Part shown: piece after piece, positions 1 to 6,212 of the stretch
Layout: each line of letters starts with the position of its first letter
Numbering within the stretch: position 1 is the first letter of the stretch
Source of the DNA: Clostridiales bacterium
GTDB taxonomy: Bacteria > Bacillota > Clostridia > Christensenellales > Christensenellaceae
Length of the DNA: 9,661 nt
Assembly: GCA_003510345.1 (NCBI GenBank)
Contig: DOMW01000252.1
Span: forward strand, 1-9,661
Reading direction: 5' to 3'
Notes under the pieces: model-generated
What the model was told of the DNA's origin: nothing
Seen by the model: the letters and a program-made list of their open reading frames with translations, nothing else
Databases searched by the model: none
Translations under genes and position numbers: made by a program

Positions 1-282
1 ATCGCCCTTTTTTACCGTGTCGCCCTGTCTTACATATACCTCCCCAATAACACCGGCGCTGTCGAAGTAATGCGGCGTGCCGTCCATGGCAAGCGCGCCC
101 GCGCCATCCACCCCGGCGGTGATGTCGCCCCGCGACACCGGGTACTCGCGCAGCAGGGCGTCCGCGTCCTCTTCCGGTTTTGCCGCGTAAACGTTCGTGA
201 CGTATACAATAATCAATACCGCCGCCACCGCGATAGCGATGCCCGCCGCTATTTTCCTTTTTGGCTTCCTTTGCGTTTCCAT
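1..282 (-). CDS. HlyD/MacA-like efflux periplasmic adaptor subunit, N-terminal part (runs off the left edge)
   Basis: The minus strand reads open for 94 codons from an ATG at 282 to the window edge, with no stop. GGAGG (plus-strand 289-293) lies 6 nt before the ATG and supports this start. Residues 1-10 are basic, about 11-29 form one membrane anchor (AAGIAIAVAAVLIIVYV), and a short extracytoplasmic stretch leads to EYPVSRGDITAGVDGAGAL. The visible part ends in GVIGEVYVRQGDTVKKGD, which is the start of the lipoyl/barrel-sandwich hybrid half-motif typical of HlyD and MacA adaptors. Such proteins link an inner-membrane ABC or RND pump to the outside; in Firmicutes the partners are usually a MacB-like ATPase and permease, expected beyond the left edge. 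It is transcribed away from the OmpR-type regulator at 429, a common arrangement in which the two-component pair controls the pump. Family-level assignment is good; the substrate is unknown. Confidence 0.8.
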   Translation of the reverse strand, partial: METQRKPKRKIAAGIAIAVAAVLIIVYVTNVYAAKPEEDADALLREYPVSRGDITAGVDGAGALAMDGTPHYFDSAGVIGEVYVRQGDTVKKGD

Positions 283-428
283 AGTGCGCCTCCATCTTTG
301 TGATTCTCCCATCATACAGAAACGAACGTTTGCGCAAAGTTAAGATTGTAACCATTTTAAGAAATTTTTCTTAACCTTCGCTTAACCGGGTGTATGCTAG
401 TATGAAAATGTAAAGGAGAGAACGTGGT
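283..428. promoter_or_regulatory. Divergent promoter region with tandem response-regulator-like boxes
   Basis: This gap separates the minus-strand adaptor from the plus-strand regulator. CTTAACC occurs at 370-376 and again at 381-387, an 11-bp period typical of OmpR/PhoB-family half-sites on one DNA face. A related GTTAAG lies at 339-344. TTAAGAAA/TTTCTTAA forms an 8-bp inverted repeat at 357-374 with a 2-nt centre, and TTTGCGCAAA at 329-338 is a perfect 10-bp palindrome. A weak plus-strand promoter can be placed at TTAACC (371-376), 16 bp, TATGCT (393-398), so the boxes would overlap the -35. On the minus strand TATGAT (plus 311-316) is a possible -10 for the adaptor. The regulator's ribosome site is AAAGGAGAG at 412-420. 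That the neighbouring regulator binds here is inference. Confidence 0.55.
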
Positions 429-1112
429 ATGAAACTGCTCGTAATTGAAGACGAGGATGATTTGCTGGACACGCTTTTGTATGGATTGCGCAAAAAAGGC
501 TTTGCGGCGGTGGGCATAAACGACGGCGCGAAAGGCCTGCGCATGGCGCAGACGGGCGAATACGACCTAATTGTGCTCGATTTGAACCTGCCTGGCATAG
601 ACGGGCTGGACATACTGCGGGAGATACGGCGGAACGACGCGCGCCAACGCGTACTCATACTGTCCGCCCGCTCGGATTTTTCGCAGCGTATAGAAGGGCT
701 GGAACTGGGCGCGAACGATTATTTGGTGAAGCCATTCGATTTCGGCGAGCTGGTCGCCCGCATACGCGGCCTGCTGCGCCGCCGGTTCACACAGGATCCA
801 GCGGTCATAACACGCGGCGGCCTGTGTGTGGATACGGCACGGCGGCAGGTGCGCGCGCGAAACGGCGTACATATTCGCCTCGCCGCCAAGGAATATATGC
901 TGCTGGAATACCTGCTGGCGCATCGCGGGCGCGCGGTTCCGGCGGAAGAACTGATACTGCACATATGGCAGGATGACGCCGGGCTTTTTTCCAACGCCAT
1001 AAAGGTACACATGAGCCAACTGCGTAAAAAGCTGCTGCCTTATACCGGCGCGGATTTTATCACTACAGTACGCGGCGCGGGGTATCTGATAGAACGGGAT
1101 GATCAGTCATGA
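429..1112 (+). CDS. OmpR/PhoB-family response regulator
   Basis: This 227-residue protein has the usual family length. Residues 1-118 are a receiver domain: acidic pocket E7/D8, phospho-acceptor D51 in LIVLDLNLPGIDG, switch residue S79 in LILSARSD, Y98, and K101 in NDYLVKPFDFGEL. Residues about 125-224 are a winged-helix DNA-binding domain (GLCVDTARRQV; AAKEYMLLEYLLAHRGRAV; SNAIKVHMSQLRKKL; TVRGAGYLI). It should be phosphorylated by the kinase encoded immediately downstream and then bind tandem direct repeats. The gene overlaps that kinase by ATGA (1109-1112), indicating translational coupling. The ATG at 429 follows AAAGGAGAG with about 10 nt spacing. All residues needed for phosphorylation are present. 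The likely target is the divergent HlyD-like adaptor operon and its own promoter, judging by the boxes at 370-387; this is inferred. A name such as CpxR- or VanR-like is not supported specifically. Confidence 0.93.
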   Translation: MKLLVIEDEDDLLDTLLYGLRKKGFAAVGINDGAKGLRMAQTGEYDLIVLDLNLPGIDGLDILREIRRNDARQRVLILSARSDFSQRIEGLELGANDYLVKPFDFGELVARIRGLLRRRFTQDPAVITRGGLCVDTARRQVRARNGVHIRLAAKEYMLLEYLLAHRGRAVPAEELILHIWQDDAGLFSNAIKVHMSQLRKKLLPYTGADFITTVRGAGYLIERDDQS

Positions 1113-2116
1113 TAAAAAAAATCTCGCTGCGCATGCGGCTGACGCTCTTCACCACCGCGATCATCACGGCAATCGCCGTCATACTCGCACTGCTTTCCAC
1201 ATACAACGCGCGCTATACAATCATGCTAGTTGAGACATTTGCCACTTCGGACAGGTCGGCGAATCTCGCGAACATGGAGCCGGCCGATACGGTGGTAGTT
1301 CCGCCAGATGAAGTATCTGCGTACGAGTATAATGAGCAATTCGCATTCCCGACCCAAACAGTTTATTCCACCGCCACAGAGCAGTTTAACGTACTCAACG
1401 TGCTCTACACAATCATCGTGATCGCGGCGGGCGGCGTCGCCACATGGTTTGTGCTGGGGCGCGCGCTTGCGCCCGTAAAAAAGCTGAGCGAAACGGTCGC
1501 GGGCATCAGCGAAAATGAACTGGACGTGACCGCGCTTGACGCAAACCCCACCAAAGCGGAATACGCCAAAGCACTGGAAGTGGTGCGCAACCAGACAGAC
1601 CGCATGATAGGCATCGTGGACAGCCTGTTCCTGTTTTCCGCCACCAACGGGTATGAGCAGACGGACGATGTGGAACTGGAACTGTTAATGTGTGGCATTG
1701 TTGAGCAGCTTGAACGCCAAATACAGGAAAAAAATCTGACGGTAACTGTCTCCGGCGCGGCGCGCTGCGTCGCCAACCGGGCGATGCTGGAACACGCGTT
1801 CACCAACATTATAGAAAACGCGGTGAAATACAACCGGCCAAACGGCACAATTGATATTAACATCGCGGAGGATAAAAGCACCTGCCGCGTGGAGGTGCGC
1901 GACACGGGCATCGGCATACCGGCAGACCAGACGGATCGTATATTCGAGCCGTTTTTCCGCGTCGATCCATCGCGTTCACGCAAAACGGCAGGCGCGGGGC
2001 TGGGGCTTGCCATCGCCAAAAAGATGATCGAGGCACACGGCGGAACCATCGCCATAGCGCCCAACCCCGGGGGTGGAAGCGTATTTACGGTGACACTGCG
2101 CAATGTGGAGCCATGA
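1109..2116 (+). CDS. Membrane histidine kinase with HAMP and GHKL domains but no recognisable H-box
   Basis: 335 residues, starting in a 4-bp ATGA overlap with the regulator gene. Two membrane segments (about 11-31 and 97-117) flank a 65-residue extracytoplasmic sensor. HAMP begins at LGRALAPVKKLSETV (116-130). The ATPase domain is complete: N-box HAFTNIIENAVKYN (229-242), G1 VRDTGIGIP (263-271), F-box RIFEPFFRVD (277-286) and G2 GAGLGLAIAKKM (295-306). The oddity lies between them. After AGISENELDV (131-140) the sequence passes straight to TALDANPTKAEYAKALEVVRN, which looks like the second half of a HisKA dimerisation domain. The SHELRTPL-type segment with the phospho-acceptor histidine is missing, and the only histidines are H229 (N-box) and H310 (EAHGG). 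The reading frame is intact, so an in-frame deletion of roughly 40 residues is the simplest reading. The protein may bind ATP but should not autophosphorylate in the usual way. Confidence 0.88.
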   Translation: MIKKISLRMRLTLFTTAIITAIAVILALLSTYNARYTIMLVETFATSDRSANLANMEPADTVVVPPDEVSAYEYNEQFAFPTQTVYSTATEQFNVLNVLYTIIVIAAGGVATWFVLGRALAPVKKLSETVAGISENELDVTALDANPTKAEYAKALEVVRNQTDRMIGIVDSLFLFSATNGYEQTDDVELELLMCGIVEQLERQIQEKNLTVTVSGAARCVANRAMLEHAFTNIIENAVKYNRPNGTIDINIAEDKSTCRVEVRDTGIGIPADQTDRIFEPFFRVDPSRSRKTAGAGLGLAIAKKMIEAHGGTIAIAPNPGGGSVFTVTLRNVEP

Positions 2117-2717
2117 TCCGTAGGAGTGACTCTATGTGACGACCCGCGCAGAAAGAACGGATACTTTATCGTTATCTTGTTCTTTGCTTTGAGTCCGAAC
2201 GTGCGGCGGGTATATTGGCTTATCATAACTCCGTAAGCATTCGATTCTATGAAGAGATGCCTCACTTATATTGTAGTGGCCTAAGAAGCTTGATGAATAT
2301 TCCAGTTTTTTTATGAGACCATATTATTCATATATTATAAAGGAAGCAGTAATTTAGGACACATTTATAATCATATATTTGAGTATAATAATAGAGTAGG
2401 GTAAGTTTAGTGCGGAACGCCCGATGCAATATGCTGGAATTTCAGATCAGAAAACACCTTTTCTATCGGGATCGGTAGATCGCGCAGCTATTGATCAAAT
2501 ACACCATGGGGAATTATGACTGGAATCTTGTCATGTCATTGGGAAGATTCTTTGGTATTTCTTTTTGTATCTATTGACTCCGTTTAGTTGGACTAAACGT
2601 GGAACCCCGCTGCCGTGACCAGACGTAAAACCCCGAAACCGAAGAGAATCAGGTACGGAACACTGCTATTTAGTTTGGTTTCCGGCACTGGTAAAATTTG
2701 AACGGTCACAAAATATA
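2117..2717. other. AT-rich gap with no supportable intact gene
   Basis: About 600 bp between the kinase stop and the solute-binding-protein fragment. It is more AT-rich than its flanks, especially 2290-2400. No ORF with a start and ribosome site is convincing. A 58-codon open stretch without a start (2140-2316, plus) includes AGILAYHNSVSIRFYEEM, which faintly recalls the C-terminal part of a GNAT acetyltransferase (N-x-S-x-x-FYE), but this is weak. A 26-codon minus-strand stretch (2407-2487) reads LRDLPIPIEKVFSDLKFQHI and is not identifiable. ACGTnnAACCCCG occurs twice, at 2597-2609 and 2623-2635. No tRNA, rRNA or clear terminator was seen after the kinase. The gap is probably a deletion or insertion scar, since the gene that follows has lost its 5' part. 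Confidence 0.5.
2581..2599. repeat. Perfect 8-bp inverted repeat, possible operator
   Basis: CGTTTAGT, 3-nt centre TGG, ACTAAACG. The arms match exactly. No T-run follows on either strand, so it is not an intrinsic terminator; its size and symmetry fit a dimeric repressor or activator site. No regulator in the window can be tied to it, because the TetR operator proposed at 6555-6573 has a different sequence. Confidence 0.45.
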
Positions 2718-2726
2718 CGGTATAAT
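2698..2726 (+). promoter_or_regulatory. Near-consensus sigma-A promoter at the broken edge of the binding-protein gene
   Basis: TTGAAC (2698-2703, 5 of 6), 17-bp spacer, TATAAT (2721-2726, 6 of 6). The predicted start of transcription is near 2733. It lies where the reading frame first looks like a binding protein (RYNIYND), so it may be fortuitous or may have arrived with the rearrangement. It could still transcribe the fragment and the regulator/kinase genes behind it. Confidence 0.5.
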
Positions 2727-3626
2727 ATCTACAATGACATCAACAACTCCCGCCTGCTGCTTGAAAACGGAACGCTGACTTTTGCGCCAATTAAAGATGA
2801 GTGGCGGGAAGCGTTAAAATACATTCGCGGCCTGTATGACGAGGGACTGTATTCGCCGCTCAGCTTTACGCAGGACAATCAGCAGTTGAATCAAATGGCC
2901 AATGATCCCCGCGATCTGCTGGGCGCGTTTTTATCTCCGGGCATTACGCTAACCGTGCAGCAGAATTCCCCGGAGGTGTTGGAACGGTATGTGGGTATCG
3001 AGCCGCTCACGGGGCCGGAGGGCGTCAAGCTGTCCACGATTTTTACGCCCATGCCCAAACCAAACGGCGTTATCACCTCGGCGTGTCAGCACCCGGAGGA
3101 AGTTTTCAAGCTGTTTGACCTGATGCTCTCAGAAGAAGCCTGCCTTATGGGGCGCTATGGGACGCAGGGTGAGGATTGGGACTTCGCGGGAGACGGCGAT
3201 GTCAGTATTTACGGAACGCCCGCGACCATCCGCATCATCAACCAACTCTGGAATACCACACAGAATAAACACATCTGTCAAATCGGCCCGTATGTATCCC
3301 GCCCCAGGTTTTCAAGCGGCGTCACATGGGACGGCAACACGACGGACGGTGAATATATGAACGCGCAGGCCGCACTGTTGTATAACGATCACGCGCCGGA
3401 GGAAACCATCGGGGCGCTGATTTTTACGCCGGAGGAAGAAGCGGCGATACGGGCATCGCGCTCCATGATAGACGCCCATGTGAAAAGCACGATTGTTGAC
3501 TTTATCACCGGCAAGCGGGATATTCATGACGATGCGCAATGGGCGGAATACGTCCTGGAGTTTGAGGACATGGGCCTTGCGGCGTTTCTACAAACGGCGC
3601 AGGCGGCGTATGACCGGGTGAGGTGA
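2718..3626 (+). pseudogene. Extracellular sugar-binding protein (LplA-like, ABC family 1), C-terminal fragment lacking its N-terminus
   Basis: About 302 codons that resemble the C-terminal part of carbohydrate-binding lipoproteins of ABC importers. Recognisable features are NGTLTFAPIKDEWREALKYI then GLYDEGLYSP (the usual 'G+YAPIT-EYKEAL-YL-KLY-EGL-DPE' region), a hinge segment with MPKPNGVITSACQHPEEVFK, and the C-terminal signature STIVDFITGKRDIHDDAQW ... FEDMGLAAFLQTAQAAYDR. Full-length relatives are about 500-550 residues with a lipobox signal peptide; here roughly the first 200 or more residues and the signal peptide are absent. The frame is open upstream to a TGA at 2616-2618, but that part does not look like the family and has no start. 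Possible starts inside the fragment (TTG 2886, ATG 2895) have no ribosome site. No permease genes are nearby. It cannot be secreted as it stands. I infer a deletion or rearrangement joining it to the AT-rich gap. Confidence 0.8.
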
Positions 3627-3634
3627 ACACTATT

Positions 3635-3693
3635 CGTCATTGCGGGCTTGACCCGCAATCCTCACGAGATTCCGGATCAAGTCCGGAATGACG
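3635..3693. repeat. 59-bp nested palindromic repeat (REP-like intergenic element)
   Basis: The outer arms CGTCATT (3635-3641) and AATGACG (3687-3693) are exact inverted repeats. Inside are two hairpins: TGCGGG-CTTGA-CCCGCA (3641-3657) and TTCCGGA-TCAAG-TCCGGAA (3670-3688). The two 5-nt loops, CTTGA and TCAAG, are each other's reverse complement, so the element can fold as two stems with complementary loops or as one long imperfect palindrome. It sits between the binding-protein stop and the regulator's ribosome site. The sequence style ('GTCATTGCGGGCTTGACCCGCAAT') is known from dispersed repeats in several bacterial groups. It could attenuate transcription or protect mRNA ends; no T-run follows. 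Confidence 0.75.
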
Positions 3694-3726
3694 AGTTGTC
3701 ATTGGTGAAGTGAGCGGAGGTGAACG

Positions 3727-4461
3727 ATGTATACGGTGTATTTTGTTGGCGATGACCCAAAGGTGTTGGATCACTTCAAAAGCAAAAGCGACTTGTTCGC
3801 TGAGTGCGGATTTGAAATATGCGGCACGCAGACAAACCCGCTGCTGGCGCTCACGGAAATCCGCGAGGCGAAACCCAACGTCGTACTCAGCGATTTGAAA
3901 ATGCCGGAGCTATCCGGTATTGATTTATATAGAACACTGCGCGGCGACGCAACCACACCGATCTTTGTCATCGTCAGCGCGTACAGTGATTTTGCCGATG
4001 TGCGCAAGTTTCTTGCCGAGGATAAGGGTTTTGATTATATTCTCAAACCGATTGAAGAAAATGAGCTTGCCGATCTCTTGAACCGGTTCGCCGTTGAAAT
4101 CAGTGGAACGCAGCCTGTGAAAAACGGGGAAACCATATCACCTGAGTTGAATCAAATACTGGATTATCTGAAAGAAAACCCCGGCGAGAGCCATTCGCTT
4201 GCCAGCCTTGTGGAACGGTTTCACTTGAGTGCCAACGGCATCAGTCGATTGTTCACCAAGCACCTGGGCACCACGTTCCGTTCGCATATCACGGCGCTTC
4301 GCATGGCGCTGGCGGAGGAGCTTCTGCGCACAACGGAGCCGCCTGTAAAAGAGATATGCGGGCGCTGCGGCTATGAAAGCTATTTTTACTTTATTCCGCT
4401 CTATGAAAAAACATATGGCGTCACGCCCACGAAATACAGGAGATCGCTGTATGAAGAATGA
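3727..4461 (+). CDS. YesN-like response regulator: receiver plus AraC-type DNA-binding domain
   Basis: 244 residues. The receiver spans 1-122 with acidic residues D9/D10, phospho-acceptor D56 in VVLSDLKMPELSG, S84 in VIVSAYSDFADV and K107 in FDYILKPIEENEL. The C-terminal AraC/XylS domain (about 138-241) has both helix-turn-helix units: SLASLVERFHLSANGISRLF and VKEICGRCGYESYFYFIPLY, ending YGVTPTKYRRSL. GGAGG at 3716-3720 is 6 nt before the ATG. Regulators of this kind are usually phosphorylated by a YesM-type kinase and activate sugar ABC-transporter genes, which fits the binding-protein fragment just upstream. It is shorter than many YesN proteins because there is almost no linker between the domains. 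Its own sequence looks intact, but its partner kinase is broken and its likely target transporter is partial, so it may be an orphan. Its end overlaps the kinase start by 11 bp. Confidence 0.92.
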   Translation: MYTVYFVGDDPKVLDHFKSKSDLFAECGFEICGTQTNPLLALTEIREAKPNVVLSDLKMPELSGIDLYRTLRGDATTPIFVIVSAYSDFADVRKFLAEDKGFDYILKPIEENELADLLNRFAVEISGTQPVKNGETISPELNQILDYLKENPGESHSLASLVERFHLSANGISRLFTKHLGTTFRSHITALRMALAEELLRTTEPPVKEICGRCGYESYFYFIPLYEKTYGVTPTKYRRSLYEE

Positions 4462-6024
4462 AAAATATAAATCGCGGGCGGCCAATCTCCTGCACTCCCT
4501 GCCGCGCAATAAAAATCTCAGGCGGCGCTTTATCCTCATTATTACCGTCTATTTGCTGTTCGTTGTAGCGTTGTGGTTCTTTTGCTACAATACAATCTTT
4601 CGTGATGTGCAAGCGAACACATCGAACATGATGAACTTAATCGGTGACAACCTTGCGGACAAACTGGACAGCGAGTTTTCGCGCATGAAGCTTGCGACCT
4701 CGACCATTGCGGGGAGCGTCTATGTGCAGGAGTTTCTATCCGAAACAGACAACACCGCCTATTACGAAAAGGCCGGGGCGGTGTCCGAAATCATCCGCAA
4801 GACCGTCTACCCCCACATGGGCGGGGACACGGTGCTTACCATAACGGCGGAGGGGCTTTTCTACCGTTTCACCGGCAGTGTCAGCAACGCGGCTATCGGG
4901 TAGCTTCACCGGCTCCTCATAGATGGCATGGACGCATACTCGGTTGTGAATCTGGATGGAACGGACTATTTTTGTATTGTCAGCCCGGTGTATGCCGGAG
5001 GCGCTTCAATCAGCAGTCAAATCGGATATGTCGTGGCGCTATCCAACATGGCAAAAGTAAAACGGCTACTGGATACGTCCGATGTCATGGCAGGCATCGA
5101 TACTGCCATTATTTTGGGCGATGAGATCCTGTTTTCGTCCAATCACGATTTGGACGGAAGCGATGCCGCAGGGCTTGATGGGCTGTACGGCTCAGTAAAA
5201 ATCATAGACGTTGATGGAAGCAATCTCAAGGCCGCCGCCGCGATAACCAAAGAAACACTGTCGTCCGGTGAACAGGTATTTCTTGCCGTTTCAGGCATAA
5301 CGCTTGTGTTGCTGCTCATGATTGTGTACGGCCTATACCGTGTCCTGTCGGCCAAGATTGTAGACCCGACCCGACGATGGCGGAGGCCGGGACCATGCGT
5401 ATGGGCTTGCTGACGGTGCAGATAGACGCGCATTTTTTAGTCAACACGCTTGATAGCATTGAGGCTCTTGTGGATCAGGGCAAAACTCACGAGATCAAAA
5501 CCACGGCACGGAATCTTGCCGCCATGCTCAAAAGCCGCCATGAGGCGGGGGCCGAGATTAATGTGTTTGAGCAGATGGTGGATTTGGAACGGTATATTGA
5601 GATCATGAACATCCGTCACGACGGTAAATTCGACGTGGAACTGGATGCGGATGAAGAACTGTCCCACTGCCGTATACCCGGCCAGATTTTGCAGCCGATT
5701 GTGGAGAATGCCCTGACGCACGGGCTGGGTAACAAGACGGGCGATTGCCGCCTGACCGTCACCGGCAGCTTGCAAGAAGGCCATGTTTTCTTTGAAATAT
5801 CCGATAACGGCGTGGGGCTGCCCCCCGCCCAGCTTCTTGCCCTTCAGGACGTGCTTGACGCCGCCGATGCGGGGGAGGGCGATCTGTACCAGTTAAAGGG
5901 CGTCGCGCTGACCAACATCCAGCGGCGCATCCGTGAACAGTATGGCGCGGGCTACGGCTTGACAGTCCAGGCCACGCCAAAGGGCGGCTTGACTGTAGTT
6001 GTCCGGTTGCCGGACATAAAATAG
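4451..6024 (+). pseudogene. YesM-like sensor histidine kinase, disrupted by amber codon, frameshift and internal deletion
   Basis: ATG at 4451, inside the regulator's last codons, with AGGAGA at 4438-4443. Piece 1 (4451-4903): basic N-terminus, membrane segment about residues 27-46, start of the sensor domain, then an in-frame TAG at 4901-4903 (codon 151). The same frame continues at once with LHRLLIDGMDAYSVVNLDGTDYF, the rest of the extracytoplasmic dCache-like sensor, and the second membrane segment (ITLVLLLMIVYGLYRVL). It breaks after SAKIVDPTRR, where a shift equal to losing 3n+1 bases moves to the frame starting MAEAGTMRMG at 5377. Piece 3 carries the His_kinase domain, LLTVQIDAHFLVNTLDSI (phospho-acceptor His at 5431-5433), N-box PIVENALTHGL, G1 ISDNGVGLP, G2-like GVALTNIQRRI, and ends at TAG 6022-6024. 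Most of HAMP and the linker to LLTVQIDAHF are absent. Piece 3 could be a soluble kinase core if translated, but it has no ribosome site. Confidence 0.85.
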
Positions 6025-6045
6025 CGCACATTGCTCCATGTGGCA

Positions 6046-6076
6046 GGCAGTCCCTGATTACGGACTGTCTTTTTTT
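6046..6076 (+). terminator. Intrinsic terminator of the regulator/kinase operon
   Basis: GGCAGTCC (6046-6053), 8-nt loop, GGACTGTC (6062-6069): 8 pairs with one G-T wobble, followed by seven T (6070-6076). It lies 22 nt after the kinase stop codon. Confidence 0.85.
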
Positions 6077-6103
6077 GGCTCAAAAAACCTCAGTGCGGCA
6101 AAA

Positions 6104-6140
6104 TGTGTGCATTTCCGTAAAAAGTGTGTGCATTTCCGTA
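6104..6140. repeat. Two copies of a 16-bp direct repeat with 21-bp period
   Basis: TGTGTGCATTTCCGTA at 6104-6119 and again, exactly, at 6125-6140, separated by 5 bp (AAAAG). The period is two helical turns. It lies between the kinase terminator and a truncated membrane-protein gene, where a junction is expected. Repeated 5'-TG-initiated blocks are characteristic of the ends of IS21-family elements, so this may be a leftover IS end; no transposase of that family is in the window. A tandem binding site is the alternative. Confidence 0.6.
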
Positions 6141-6212
6141 TACCAAGACGCGAACCGGGATGGCAGGCTTTACCCAACGCCAGCAAAGCGGCTTGGCTTA
6201 ACTGGCTGCGGC

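Noticed and set aside
1405..2265. Long minus-strand ORF (286 codons) opposite the first kinase
   Set aside because: It lies antisense to a clearly recognisable HAMP/GHKL kinase, is rich in Ser/Arg without domain patterns, and is a product of codon bias on the other strand.
2407..2487. Short minus-strand open stretch reading LRDLPIPIEKVFSDLKFQHI and a few more residues
   Set aside because: Only 26 codons, no start, no ribosome site and no family I recognise.
4138..4539. Minus-strand ORF opposite the regulator/kinase junction
   Set aside because: Antisense to an intact AraC-type domain; no ribosome site or family motif.
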